Shown here: positions 1 to 8,576 of the stretch, piece after piece
Layout of the letters: every line of letters starts with the position of its first letter
Numbering within the stretch: position 1 is the first letter of the stretch
Source: Actinomycetes bacterium
GTDB lineage: Bacteria; Actinomycetota; Actinomycetes; Streptosporangiales; Streptosporangiaceae
DNA: 64,000 bases
Assembly: GCA_021793235.1 (NCBI GenBank)
Contig: JAJYTD010000008.1
Coordinates: forward strand, 62,001-126,000
Reading direction: 5' to 3'
Notes under the pieces: model-generated
What the model was told of the DNA's origin: nothing
Database searches by the model: none
Seen by the model: only the letters and a program-made list of their open reading frames with translations
Position numbers and translations under genes: made by a program

Positions 1-2
1 TG

Positions 3-1259
3 CTTCGCGACGACGTGCGGGTGGCCGAACGCATGGCGTGGCTGCTGGGCACCAGCCGCTATGTCACTGAGCTGCTGCTGCGCGCTCCCGGGGCCGTGGC
101 GCTCCTCGCCGACGACGCCGACCTCGTGCAGCGGCCGGCCTCGGTCCTGCTCACGGAGGCCGACGCCGCCCTGCGCCGCCACGATTCGGCTGAGAACGCC
201 GTAGCGGCCGTACGCGCGCTGCGCCGCCGCGAACTGCTCCGCACAGCGGCCGCCGACCTTTTGGAGGTCGCCACGATCGACGCCGTGGGCGATGCGCTCA
301 CCACGATCTCCGCGGTGACCATAGAGGCCGCGCTGCGCGCCGCCCGCATCAGGGTGGCCCGGCAGCGCGCCGAGGAGCCGTGCACCCGGGTGTGCGTGAT
401 CGCCATGGGGCGTTTCGGCGGGAACGAGCTGACCTACGCCAGCGACGCCGACGTGATGTACGTCCATGACCCCCTGCCCGGGGCGGATCCGGCCGCGGCC
501 GCGGCGACGGCCGAAGCGATCGTCCGCGAGATGCGCCGGCTGCTGGAGACCCCCGCAGCCGACCCGCCGCTGCTGCTCGACGCCGATCTGCGCCCCGAGG
601 GCAAAAGCGGCCCGGTCGTGCGCACCCTGGATTCCTATGCGGCCTACTATCGGCGCTGGTCTGCAACGTGGGAGAGCCAGGCGCTACTGCGGGCCGCGCC
701 GATCGCCGGCGATATGGAGCTGGGTGCGCGCTTCGCCTCCATCATCGACCCGATCCGCTACCCCCGGGGCGGGGTGGACGACACCGCTCTCCGCGAAATC
801 CGCACGCTCAAGGCGCGGATGGAGGCCGAACGCCTGCCGCGCGGCGCCGATCCCCTGCTGCACACCAAACTCGGACGGGGCGGTCTCTCCGATGTCGAAT
901 GGGTGGCCCAGTCTCTCCAACTGCGGTATGCCCATGCCGTGCCCGCCCTGCGCACCACGGGAACCCTCCAGGCACTCGACGCCGCCGTGTCCCATGGCCT
1001 GCTGGACAGCGATGACGGGGCCACGCTGGAGGTGGCCTGGCGGCTGGCCGCGCGGGTGCGGGGGGTGATCATGCTGGTGCGCGGCAGGGCCGGCGATTCC
1101 CTTCCCACAGGCACACGCGATCTGGCCGCGCTCGCAGGCGCTATGGGTTACCGCGATGACGACGATGGGGAGGGCGCCTCGGTCCAGTTGCTGCAGGACT
1201 ACCGCCAGGCCACTCGCCGCGCCCGCACCGTCATGGAGAAAGCCTTCTATGGCGCCTGA
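3..1259 (+). CDS. glnE: Glutamine synthetase adenylyltransferase, C-terminal part (partial)
   Basis: The gene enters from the left edge, so only about 418 C-terminal residues are visible. GlnE attaches AMP to glutamine synthetase, and removes it, according to nitrogen status. The nucleotidyltransferase signature GRFGGNELTYASDAD lies near residue 137 and is followed by the long helical C-terminal region ending in a run of arginines and MEKAFYGA. From its position this is the second (adenylylating) catalytic domain; the deadenylylating domain lies outside the window. A glutamine synthetase-family gene (glnA2) and nadE follow nearby, an arrangement common in actinobacteria. The gene converges on the next gene with only 13 bases between stops. 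Confidence 0.93.
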   Translation, partial: LRDDVRVAERMAWLLGTSRYVTELLLRAPGAVALLADDADLVQRPASVLLTEADAALRRHDSAENAVAAVRALRRRELLRTAAADLLEVATIDAVGDALTTISAVTIEAALRAARIRVARQRAEEPCTRVCVIAMGRFGGNELTYASDADVMYVHDPLPGADPAAAAATAEAIVREMRRLLETPAADPPLLLDADLRPEGKSGPVVRTLDSYAAYYRRWSATWESQALLRAAPIAGDMELGARFASIIDPIRYPRGGVDDTALREIRTLKARMEAERLPRGADPLLHTKLGRGGLSDVEWVAQSLQLRYAHAVPALRTTGTLQALDAAVSHGLLDSDDGATLEVAWRLAARVRGVIMLVRGRAGDSLPTGTRDLAALAGAMGYRDDDDGEGASVQLLQDYRQATRRARTVMEKAFYGA

Positions 1260-1272
1260 ACCGACCGCGCCG

Positions 1273-1608
1273 TCACCAGAAGACGGCCACCCCGACGTTG
1301 AGGACCGTCAGGATTCCGGCGGTCGCGGCGAGACCGGTGGCGGGTTTGCGCAGGTTCAGTACGCCCACCACCGCGACGGCCAGCGCAACGACGAGCTTGA
1401 CGCCGATCTTGATGTGGTCGACCTCCGCGTCGCCCATTTCCGCCAGCCCCACCAGTACCAGGCCGGTGACCAACTGCAGCAGGGAGCTGTGCAGGATCAC
1501 CTTGGGCGACTTGTCGCTACCGGTGATGAGCTGCATCAGAAACCCGCTGAGGATTCCGGCCATCCCCAGCAGGTGCAAGAAGACGAATATCGCGTAGATG
1601 AACTCCAT
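1273..1608 (-). CDS. Small four-helix membrane protein
   Basis: This 111-residue protein has about four hydrophobic segments: residues 5-25, 35-55, 65-85 and 92-110. A short SDKSPK loop and an EMGDAEVDH loop separate them. The ATG start at 1608 is clear. I recognise no enzyme motif and call it a conserved integral membrane protein of unknown role. A perfect TTACTAC/GTAGTAA inverted repeat lies only 10 bases upstream of the start. The gene is therefore probably repressed by a BlaI/MecI-type regulator, which would hint at a cell-envelope stress role; that role is inference from the site alone. No blaI-like gene is present in this window. Confidence 0.8.
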   Translation of the reverse strand: MEFIYAIFVFLHLLGMAGILSGFLMQLITGSDKSPKVILHSSLLQLVTGLVLVGLAEMGDAEVDHIKIGVKLVVALAVAVVGVLNLRKPATGLAATAGILTVLNVGVAVFW

Positions 1609-1617
1609 ACCACGACA

Positions 1618-1636
1618 TTACTACGGCATGTAGTAA
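1618..1636. promoter_or_regulatory. BlaI/MecI-like operator
   Basis: This is a perfect 7-base inverted repeat, TTACTAC then five bases then GTAGTAA. It lies 10 bases upstream of the ATG of the small membrane protein at 1608. The TACTAC/GTAGTA half sites match the general form of BlaI/MecI-family operators. The assignment rests on this resemblance; the repressor would act from elsewhere in the genome. Confidence 0.6.
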
Positions 1637-1687
1637 ACATGGTCCGGAGCCTTGACGCAGTGACATAACCATTCGGCACCCGGCCCG

Positions 1688-2407
1688 TCACGGCTCTCGC
1701 CCGACAGCCGCCCGCCTGCGCCGACGGGTGTCGAGGGCCAGCATTGCGGCGCCGGCGAACAGCAGGCCCAGGCCGGCCGCAGACACGGCGGCCGGCGGCA
1801 CCGTCGGCTCGCTCCCCGACGTGCCCGCCACAGCGGCCGCGGTCGCGGTGGGCGATTCCGGAGCGGAGGGTGCGGCGGCCTCCGCGGCGCTCCCGACCTC
1901 CTCCGCCGGCCTCCGGAGCCGGTCGGCGTCGGTGACACAGGCGACGGGAGGGGCGCCCCGGGCCGTCCGAGCGCAGACCGTGGTCGTTACGTACCGCGTA
2001 TCCTCTGGGGCCTCCGCCAGCCGGATCCTGGTCCTCCGCTCGACTTTTCCGCCCGGTGCGATGGTGACCGTCCAGGTGACACCGTCGCCGGCGACCGCCG
2101 CATCCGCCCCCGCGTCCAGCAGTTCGGCCTCGTCGGGAAGGCGCTGCGATACCAGCAGGTCGGCGACTTCAGCCGTTCCCCTGTTACGCAGAATGACGGT
2201 GTACTCGATCCCGTCGCCCGGCTCCGCCTCGTCGCGCTCGTCGGTGACGGTGAGGGACAGCGCCGGCGCCTCTGCCCCGCCGGTCCCCTCCGAAACTTCG
2301 GAGTACGCGGGCACGGCGGGGCTCCCCACCGCGGCCACCGCCCCCGCCACCAGGATCGCCGAAGCGCGATACCCCCGAGGACGATCGAACCTGTCGAGCA
2401 CGGCCAT
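1688..2407 (-). CDS. Exported DUF11-type surface protein with C-terminal membrane anchor
   Basis: This 239-residue protein starts with a basic N-terminus and a hydrophobic segment at about residues 17-35, a signal sequence. A DUF11-like beta-sandwich follows at residues 45-145, with phrases such as PGDGIEYTVILRNRGTAEV that are typical of the family. Two cysteines, in TTVCART and VACVTD, could form a disulfide. A low-complexity Ala/Pro/Ser/Thr stalk of about 45 residues precedes a hydrophobic helix and an RRRRR tail, so it should be tethered to the outer face of the membrane. I prefer the ATG at 2407 over the TTG one codon earlier because AGGAG stands just upstream. The adhesion-like role is uncertain. 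Confidence 0.75.
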   Translation of the reverse strand: MAVLDRFDRPRGYRASAILVAGAVAAVGSPAVPAYSEVSEGTGGAEAPALSLTVTDERDEAEPGDGIEYTVILRNRGTAEVADLLVSQRLPDEAELLDAGADAAVAGDGVTWTVTIAPGGKVERRTRIRLAEAPEDTRYVTTTVCARTARGAPPVACVTDADRLRRPAEEVGSAAEAAAPSAPESPTATAAAVAGTSGSEPTVPPAAVSAAGLGLLFAGAAMLALDTRRRRRAAVGREP

Positions 2408-2868
2408 CAACTCCTGTCAGATCCCGCGGATCTTCTTCACGGAGGCGCCTCTCCCACGAACACCCACGACTCCGACAACTACGCGCATCTATTTGCTAAC
2501 GGAACGTGACACGCCCAATCGTCCCCGACACGCTTTTTCCAGAGCCGCCCCCGCACGGACGATCCGGGGCATACCAGCGCAGAACTGCAGACCGCGTCAA
2601 CGGCCCTCGTACCGGGATCGCGGACCGCCCCCGAGCGGATAAGGCACCCGTCTCGTGCGCCGCCTGCTCTTAGCCGGAATCCAGAACCGACCGCGGGGAG
2701 AGGTCCGGCGCACCGGCCCCGCGGAGAAGCGGACGGCTGGCCGGCCGCTCCGGGAGCCGAACCCCGAACAGGGAGCGATCACGGTGCACCCGGACATTCT
2801 CGGGGCGGTGGCCCGCACGCATGGCCGACCGGCAGCGCGAAGCCCGGTTGCGCGCCGGTACGGGTTCC
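2408..2868. other. Intergenic region, no gene supported
   Basis: These 461 bases lie upstream of the DUF11 gene and behind the nadE stop. The ribosome binding site AGGAG of the DUF11 gene lies at the left end. The open frames here have poor third-position composition and no family resemblance. Positions 2480-2520 are relatively AT-rich and may carry the promoter, but I see no clear boxes. Confidence 0.5.
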
Positions 2869-4623
2869 TCAGGGCGTCCAGCGGGTGGTGATGGGCACGC
2901 GCCGGTCGCGGCTGAGGTTGCGGGAGCTGATCTTGGGACCAGGCGGGTACTGGCGGCGCTTGTACTCGGCCCGGTCGACCATCCGGATGACCCTGGCGAC
3001 CAGTTCGGGGGCGTAGCCCGCGGTGGTGAGCTCCAGCAGCCCCTTGTCCGTGCCGATGTAGGCGTCCAGCAGCGAGTCCAGCACCTCGTAGTCGGGAAGG
3101 GAGTCGGTGTCGAGCTGATCGGGGCGCAATTCCGCACTCGGCGGCTTGGCGATGGAGTTCTCCGGGATCGGCGGGACCTCACCGCGGCGTTCGGCGTCGG
3201 CGTTGCGCCACCGGGCCAGCTCCCAGACCATCGTCTTCCAACAGTCCTTGATCGGCGCGTAGCCGCCCACGGAGTCGCCGTAGAGCGTGGAGTAGCCGGT
3301 GGCCAGCTCACTCTTGTTGCCTGTGGCCAGAACGAGGTGGCCCTCCTGGTTGGACAGACTCATCAGCAGCGTGCCGCGCACCCGCGCCTGCAGGTTCTCT
3401 GCCGCCAGACCGTCAAGGGTGACAGCGTCCTCGAAGGCGGTGACGATCGGCGCGATGGGGATGGTGCGCCCGTTGATGCCCTGGCGCTTCACCAGTTCCT
3501 CGGCGTCGGCCACGGAGTGGTCGCTGGAGTAGCGGCTGGGCAGCAGCAGTCCGTGCACACCGGCCGCACCCACGGCGTCCACGGCGATGGCCGCGGTCAG
3601 CGCGGAGTCGATACCGCCCGAAAGCGCCACCAGCACCGACCGGAAACCGTTCTTGGTGACGTAGTCGCGCAGGCCCACGACGAGCGCGCGATAGACCTCA
3701 CCGATGTCGGAGGCGGGATCGGGGCGGGGCGTCAGCACGGGCTCCATCGGCTCATACTGCGCGGTCGGCTCCTCGGAGACGGTATAGCGGACGACGCGGA
3801 TACCGCCGGCGGACTCGGCCGCAAGCGGCGGTGCGGGCGCTTCGGGCAACTGCAGGTCGGTGACAAGCAGGAAATCCTCGAATTGCGGGGCGCGCGCCAC
3901 CAATTCCCCGTCGGAGTCCACAATGAGGGAATCGCCCTCGAAGATCAGTTCGTCCTGGGCCCCGCTCATGTTCACATAGCCGACGGCCGCACCGGTCTCG
4001 CGTGCGCGGCGCTGGCACAACGCGAGCCGCACATCGTCCTTGCCGCGTTCGTAGGGCGACCCGTTGAGCGTGATGAGCAGCCCGGCGCGGGCCTCGCGCA
4101 CCGCTGTGACAGGCCCGCCCTCCTGCCACAGGTCCTCGCAGACCGCGAAGGCGATGTCGGCGCCGTGTACCCGTACCACCGCCAGCGTGTCGCCGGGGAC
4201 GAAGTTGCGGAACTCGTCGAAAACGCCGTAGTTGGGCAGGTGGTGCTTTGCCGAGGTGAGCCTGACCCTCCCCTGGTGCAGCACCGCGGCGGAGTTCTGG
4301 GGGGCTCCGGCGGGCTGCCCGAACCGGGCGCCCAGCCCCTCGCGCCGGCTCAGGAACCCCACTACGACCGGGAGGTCGCCCAGGCCCTCGGCGGCGAGCC
4401 GCTCGGCCAACGCGTGCGTCGCCTTGACCGAGGCGGAGACGAAGGCGTTGCGCAGGGCCAGGTCCTCCACCGGGTAGCCGGTGACGACCATCTCCGGGAA
4501 CACCGCGATGTGCGCTCCGGCGTCCGCGGCACGCCTGGTGTAGTCGAGGACGGTCTGACAGTTGTGCTCCAGGTCCCCTACCGTAGGGTTGACCTGCCCC
4601 ATGGCAATTCTCAGTTGCACCAC
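2869..4623 (-). CDS. nadE: Glutamine-dependent NAD+ synthetase
   Basis: This 584-residue, two-domain enzyme makes NAD+ from nicotinic acid adenine dinucleotide using ATP and glutamine. The N-terminal nitrilase-like glutaminase domain (residues 1-280) shows the Glu-Lys-Cys triad in FPEMVVTGYP, SAKHHLPNYG and FAVCEDLW. The C-terminal synthetase domain has the ATP-pyrophosphatase P-loop LSGGIDSAL near residue 336 and the GNKSELATGYSTLYGD segment. The start is one of two adjacent GTG codons (4623 or 4620); no strong ribosome binding site is visible. It is divergent from glnA2. Length and domain order fit the glutamine-using actinobacterial form. Confidence 0.96.
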   Translation of the reverse strand: MVQLRIAMGQVNPTVGDLEHNCQTVLDYTRRAADAGAHIAVFPEMVVTGYPVEDLALRNAFVSASVKATHALAERLAAEGLGDLPVVVGFLSRREGLGARFGQPAGAPQNSAAVLHQGRVRLTSAKHHLPNYGVFDEFRNFVPGDTLAVVRVHGADIAFAVCEDLWQEGGPVTAVREARAGLLITLNGSPYERGKDDVRLALCQRRARETGAAVGYVNMSGAQDELIFEGDSLIVDSDGELVARAPQFEDFLLVTDLQLPEAPAPPLAAESAGGIRVVRYTVSEEPTAQYEPMEPVLTPRPDPASDIGEVYRALVVGLRDYVTKNGFRSVLVALSGGIDSALTAAIAVDAVGAAGVHGLLLPSRYSSDHSVADAEELVKRQGINGRTIPIAPIVTAFEDAVTLDGLAAENLQARVRGTLLMSLSNQEGHLVLATGNKSELATGYSTLYGDSVGGYAPIKDCWKTMVWELARWRNADAERRGEVPPIPENSIAKPPSAELRPDQLDTDSLPDYEVLDSLLDAYIGTDKGLLELTTAGYAPELVARVIRMVDRAEYKRRQYPPGPKISSRNLSRDRRVPITTRWTP

Positions 4624-4830
4624 AATGATGAGGGTAGCCCGCTTCCGGCGGCCCCTGTCGGCGCGCCCCTCCCGCCATCTTGCGAGAATACGTGCACGGA
4701 CGTACGCAAAGCGGGATCAACCTGCGTTAATGCGCCGGAAGCCTCGGGAAGGCACACTGTGTGGCAGGCGTCCGTACGAGGCTCGGCTGATACGCCGGAC
4801 GGGCTTGCCCGGCAACGAGGAAGGTGAACC

Positions 4831-6192
4831 GTGAACCGACAGCAGGAATTCGTGCTCCGCACGTTGGAGGAGCGTGATATCCGGTTCGTCCGACTGTGGT
4901 TCACCGACGTGCTCGGTTATCTCAAGTCGGTGGCCGTGGCCCCCGCCGAACTGGAGGCCGCCTTCAGCGAGGGCATCGGGTTCGACGGATCCGCGATCGA
5001 AGGGTTCGCCCGGGTGTACGAGGCCGACATGCTGGCCCAGCCCGATCCCTCGACATTTCAGGTGCTGCCGTGGCGCAATGAGCCGCACGGCACCGCCCGG
5101 ATGTACTGCGACATCCTGATGCCGGATGGCAGTCCCAGCTACGCCGACCCGCGGCATGTGCTCAAACGCCAGCTCGGCAAAGCCTCCGATCTGGGGTTCA
5201 CGTTCTACACCCACCCCGAGATCGAGTTCTACCTGCTGAAGAAGATGCCCGAATACGGCGAGCTCCCCGAACCCAACGACTCGGGCGGCTACTTCGACCA
5301 CACGCCGCACAACAGCGCGCACGACTTCCGGCGCAACGCGATCAACATGCTGGAAGCCATGGGCATCTCGGTGGAATTCAGCCACCACGAGGGCGGTCCC
5401 GGTCAACAGGAGATCGACCTGCGCTACGCCGACGCGCTCACCACCGCCGACAACATCATGACATTCCGCCTGGTCATGAAGGAGGTGGCGATGGAGCAGA
5501 ACATCTACGCCACCTTCATGCCCAAGCCGTTCACCGAGTACCCGGGCTCGGGCATGCACACGCACATGTCGCTGTTCGAAGGCGACCGCAACGCCTTCCA
5601 CGAACCCGGCGCGGAGTACCAGCTTTCCAGGGTGGCCCGCGGTTTCATCTCCGGGCTGCTGCGCTACTCGGCCGAGATCACCGCGGTATGCAACCAGTGG
5701 GTGAACTCCTACAAGCGGTTGTGGGACAACGCCGCGGCCTCCGCGGGAGCCGGCGGCGAGGCGCCGGCGTATGTGTGCTGGGGGCACAACAACCGCTCTG
5801 CCCTGGTGCGGGTGCCGATGTACAAGCCCACCAAGAGCAACTCCAGCCGGATCGAGTTCCGTTCCCTGGACACCGCGTGCAACCCCTACCTGGCCTACGC
5901 GGTGATCCTCGCGGCCGGCCTGAAAGGCATCGAGGAGGGCTATGATCTTCCCCCCGGCGCCGAGGACGACGTGTGGAAGCTGACCGACTCCGAGCGCCGC
6001 GCGCTGGGTATCTCACCCCTGCCGCAGAGCCTGGACGAGGCGGTCCGGGCCATGGAGAGCAGCGAACTGGTGGCCGAGACCCTGGGCGAGCACGTCTTCG
6101 ACTTCTTCCTGCGCAATAAGAAGGCCGAGTGGGAGTCCTACCGCCGCCAGGTGACCCCTTATGAGTTGCAGCGGTACCTGCCGACACTGTGA
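4831..6192 (+). CDS. glnA2: Type I glutamine synthetase-like enzyme GlnA2
   Basis: This 453-residue protein of the glutamine synthetase I family joins ammonia or an amine to glutamate with ATP. It shows the N-terminal beta-grasp, the FDGSAIEGFARVYEADM segment, the metal-binding HPEIEFYLL strand, the GSGMHTHMSLF loop and NRSALVRVP. Length and neighbours (glnE, nadE) match the actinobacterial GlnA2 group rather than the housekeeping GlnA1. The S. coelicolor GlnA2 has been reported to act as a gamma-glutamylpolyamine synthetase. A tyrosine is kept in GYDLPPGAED, aligned with the adenylylation tyrosine, but the surrounding residues differ from NLYDLPPEE. Adenylylation by GlnE is therefore doubtful. 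A GAAGGTGA ribosome site precedes the GTG start. Confidence 0.93.
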   Translation: MNRQQEFVLRTLEERDIRFVRLWFTDVLGYLKSVAVAPAELEAAFSEGIGFDGSAIEGFARVYEADMLAQPDPSTFQVLPWRNEPHGTARMYCDILMPDGSPSYADPRHVLKRQLGKASDLGFTFYTHPEIEFYLLKKMPEYGELPEPNDSGGYFDHTPHNSAHDFRRNAINMLEAMGISVEFSHHEGGPGQQEIDLRYADALTTADNIMTFRLVMKEVAMEQNIYATFMPKPFTEYPGSGMHTHMSLFEGDRNAFHEPGAEYQLSRVARGFISGLLRYSAEITAVCNQWVNSYKRLWDNAAASAGAGGEAPAYVCWGHNNRSALVRVPMYKPTKSNSSRIEFRSLDTACNPYLAYAVILAAGLKGIEEGYDLPPGAEDDVWKLTDSERRALGISPLPQSLDEAVRAMESSELVAETLGEHVFDFFLRNKKAEWESYRRQVTPYELQRYLPTL

Positions 6193-6194
6193 CT

Positions 6195-6247
6195 GGGCCG
6201 GCCGTGCGCACCGCTTTGGCCAGGCGGGCTCGGGCGGTGGCCGGCCC
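6195..6247. terminator. Possible convergent terminator
   Basis: GGGCCGGCC at 6195-6203 pairs with GGCCGGCCC at 6239-6247. It lies between the stops of glnA2 and the response regulator. The loop is long (35 bases) and there is no T-run, so this is a weak call. Confidence 0.35.
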
Positions 6248-6283
6248 CGCGGGTGCCGGCCGCCCGTCCACCGGATGCTCCTG

Positions 6284-7006
6284 TCAGTCCATGTCGAGGA
6301 ACTTCTCCCGCACCGCATAGACCGCGGCTTCCGTGCGGGAGTGCAGCTGCAGCTTCTCCAAGATGTTGCGCACGTGGTTCTTCACGGTGTTCTCGGAGAT
6401 GAACAGCGCGTTGGCGATCTCCCTGTTGTTCAGCCCCCGGGCCACCAGACGCAGCACCTCCATCTCGCGGTCGGTGAGCTGGGTGGCCGGAACCGGGTGG
6501 GCACGCGCTTTCTCGCGCCGGGCCAGGGTGGTGAACTCCCCGATGAGCTTGGTGGCCATCGACGGGTTGATGAACGACTGGCCTCCGGCGATCGCGCGCA
6601 CCGCCTCGGGCAGTTCGTCAACGGAGATCTCCTTGAGCAGATAGCCGGTGGCACCCGCCTTGAGCGCGCTGAAGAGGTCGTCCTCCTCGTCGCTCATGGT
6701 GAGCATGACGATCTTGGCGCCGGGGATCGTGTCCTTGATGCCCGCGCAGGCGTCGATGCCGCTGATGCGGGGCATCCACACATCCATCAGGACGACATCG
6801 GGCACCAGGCGGGCTGCTTGTGCCACGGCTTCCTCACCGTCCCCCGACTCCCCGACGACGTCGATGTCGGGCTCTTCGTCGAGAACAGAGACGAGGCCAC
6901 GCCGGAAAAATGCGTGATCATCGACGACGAGCACTTTGATGGCGGCTCCGGCGACTTCTTCTTCCACGGGCTGAGCCGGATCCTGGGCGGGGGACTGCCC
7001 ACTCAC
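6284..7006 (-). CDS. LuxR/NarL-type response regulator (orphan)
   Basis: This 240-residue protein has a receiver domain at residues 23-140: acidic pocket VVDDHAFFRRG, phosphoacceptor Asp in VLMDVWMPRISG, switch Thr in MLTMSDEED and Lys in GYLLKE. A LuxR-type DNA-binding domain follows at residues 172-236 (LTDREMEVLRLVARGLNNRE, then ISENTVKNHV). All phosphorylation residues are intact. No histidine kinase is adjacent, so the partner is unknown. The first 22 residues are an acidic, proline-rich tail. The start is GTG at 7006 with AGGAAGGAA upstream. It converges on glnA2, but nothing ties it to nitrogen control. Confidence 0.9.
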   Translation of the reverse strand: MSGQSPAQDPAQPVEEEVAGAAIKVLVVDDHAFFRRGLVSVLDEEPDIDVVGESGDGEEAVAQAARLVPDVVLMDVWMPRISGIDACAGIKDTIPGAKIVMLTMSDEEDDLFSALKAGATGYLLKEISVDELPEAVRAIAGGQSFINPSMATKLIGEFTTLARREKARAHPVPATQLTDREMEVLRLVARGLNNREIANALFISENTVKNHVRNILEKLQLHSRTEAAVYAVREKFLDMD

Positions 7007-7615
7007 AACGGAATTCCTTCCTGGCGCGAAGTAGCCGGATAGCGGGATTATTCAAGTATGCTCCGGCGGACCCGTGGAATGCATCCCAGAACGGGCCCGC
7101 GTGCTGGGATAGGCTTCGGGAGACCGTTGCTCCGCACAGTTTATTCTATTGGTCCGCGTATCGACAGCCGTGGAACTCCTACGCCGCACCGTGTGCACAA
7201 GAGTGTTCTCCCCCGCCGCCCACAGACCTCGGCACAATATATACATCTCCACGTGAACACTGCGACCATTTATCCCGGATCGCGGAATTTTTCGGGCGCA
7301 CGGAGGGAAATTCATTCCGATCCGGCTCCGCGCGCCGCTCCCGCTGTATTCCTCTCGGACACTTCAAAGGCTCGGGTCCGCTCGGCGCGTTGGCCCCTCC
7401 GCGCCGACCGCTCCACCGGGCGGGCCCCGGCAGCGGGTGGCCTGGGAGAGCGCAGGGAAGATCAAAGGCTGCCAAACCGTTACAGAAGTCGATGGGAACG
7501 GCGAAATCCCGTCGTGCGATGATGGCTTCCACCGGCGACGGCCACGTCGCCGGACCCGTTACCTACACCGTCCGGGGACGCCGCAACGGCGCTTCGAGAC
7601 ATCGGAGGAACGCAC
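7007..7615. other. Long non-coding region upstream of panB
   Basis: These 609 bases separate the divergent response regulator and panB. The stretch is clearly less GC-rich than its surroundings, especially 7130-7330 (for example cacaatatatacatctcc). The open frames present lack coding-like third positions. The panB ribosome site ATCGGAGGAACG is at the right end. I see no convincing riboswitch or RNA gene, but an RNA of unknown type cannot be excluded. Confidence 0.5.
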
Positions 7616-8455
7616 ATGAGCACCACCGCATCCGCCCCTGCCCTCTATGGGGGCACGTCCACCCGTCGCGTCACTGTCCGCGACATCGCCCGAGCCAAGG
7701 AGCGCGGCGAGCGCTGGCCGATGCTCACCGCATACGACGCTCTCACCGCGCGCGTGTTCGACGAGGCCGGCATCCCCGTTCTGCTCGTCGGGGACTCCGC
7801 CGCGATGGTCGTCTACGGCCATGAATCGACGGTTCCGGTCACCGTCGACGACCTGCTTCCGCTCACCGCCGCCGTCGCCCGTTCGACCAAGCGCGCCCTG
7901 GTCGTCGCCGACCTGCCGTTCGGCTCCTACCAGGGATCTGTCGAGCAGGCCCTGGCCTCAGCCGGACGCTTCATGAAGGAAGGCGGCGCACAGGCCGTCA
8001 AACTTGAGGGCGGACACCGCGTCGCCCCACAGGTGGAATCCCTGGTCGCAGCCGGTATTCCCGTCATGGGCCACCTCGGGCTCACCCCGCAGTCGGTCAA
8101 CGCGCTGGGCGGCTACCGGGTCCAGGGCCGCGGTGAGGCCGGGGCCGCGCTGCTCTCCGACGCCAAGGAGCTGGAACGCGCGGGCGCCTTCTCTGTCGTC
8201 CTCGAATGCGTACCCAGCGACCTGGCGCAAGACATCACCGAGCAGTTGACGATCCCCACCATCGGCATCGGCGCCGGTCCGCACACCGACGCCCAAGTAC
8301 TGGTATGGCAGGACATGGCCGGACTGAGCCCGCGCGTGGCCAAGTTCGTCAAAACCTACGCCAACCTCGCCGAGTCCCTCTCCGAGGCCGCCACGGGCTT
8401 CGCCGAGGAGGTCGTCGGCGGCACCTTCCCGGACGAGGCGCACTCCTACTCCTGA
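7616..8455 (+). CDS. panB: 3-methyl-2-oxobutanoate hydroxymethyltransferase
   Basis: This 279-residue enzyme transfers a hydroxymethyl group from 5,10-methylenetetrahydrofolate to 2-oxoisovalerate, giving ketopantoate, the first committed step to pantothenate and coenzyme A. Family features are visible in order: [19 protein letters not shown], the metal-binding Asp in [23 protein letters not shown], the GHLGLTPQS loop and [20 protein letters not shown] near the end. The ATG start has a strong GGAGG. It stands alone here, without panC or panD. A 15-base-pair hairpin follows directly. Confidence 0.96.
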   Translation: MSTTASAPALYGGTSTRRVTVRDIARAKERGERWPMLTAYDALTARVFDEAGIPVLLVGDSAAMVVYGHESTVPVTVDDLLPLTAAVARSTKRALVVADLPFGSYQGSVEQALASAGRFMKEGGAQAVKLEGGHRVAPQVESLVAAGIPVMGHLGLTPQSVNALGGYRVQGRGEAGAALLSDAKELERAGAFSVVLECVPSDLAQDITEQLTIPTIGIGAGPHTDAQVLVWQDMAGLSPRVAKFVKTYANLAESLSEAATGFAEEVVGGTFPDEAHSYS

Positions 8456-8476
8456 CGCCTCTTCTGACGCCTCTGC

Positions 8477-8514
8477 CCGCGTCCGGGTCCGACACTCCGC
8501 GGACCCGGACGCGG
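8477..8514 (+). terminator. Strong GC hairpin terminator after panB
   Basis: The arms CCGCGTCCGGGTCCG (8477-8491) and CGGACCCGGACGCGG (8500-8514) pair perfectly over 15 bases around an 8-base loop. It begins 22 bases after the panB stop. There is no T-run, as is common for actinobacterial terminators. Just before it the 11-base unit CTGACGCCTCT occurs twice in tandem, the first copy covering the panB stop codon. Confidence 0.75.
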
Positions 8515-8576
8515 CCCCGAAAGCTACTCGGCGGTACAGTTTCGGCAACTCAGGCGCGATGACCCAGGGAGGCACC

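Noticed and set aside
2821-4827. Plus-strand frame of over 600 codons
   Set aside because: It is antisense to nadE, which has complete catalytic motifs.
7058-7522. 154-codon frame in the panB upstream region
   Set aside because: The region is AT-richer, third positions are not GC-biased, and there is no ribosome site or family pattern.
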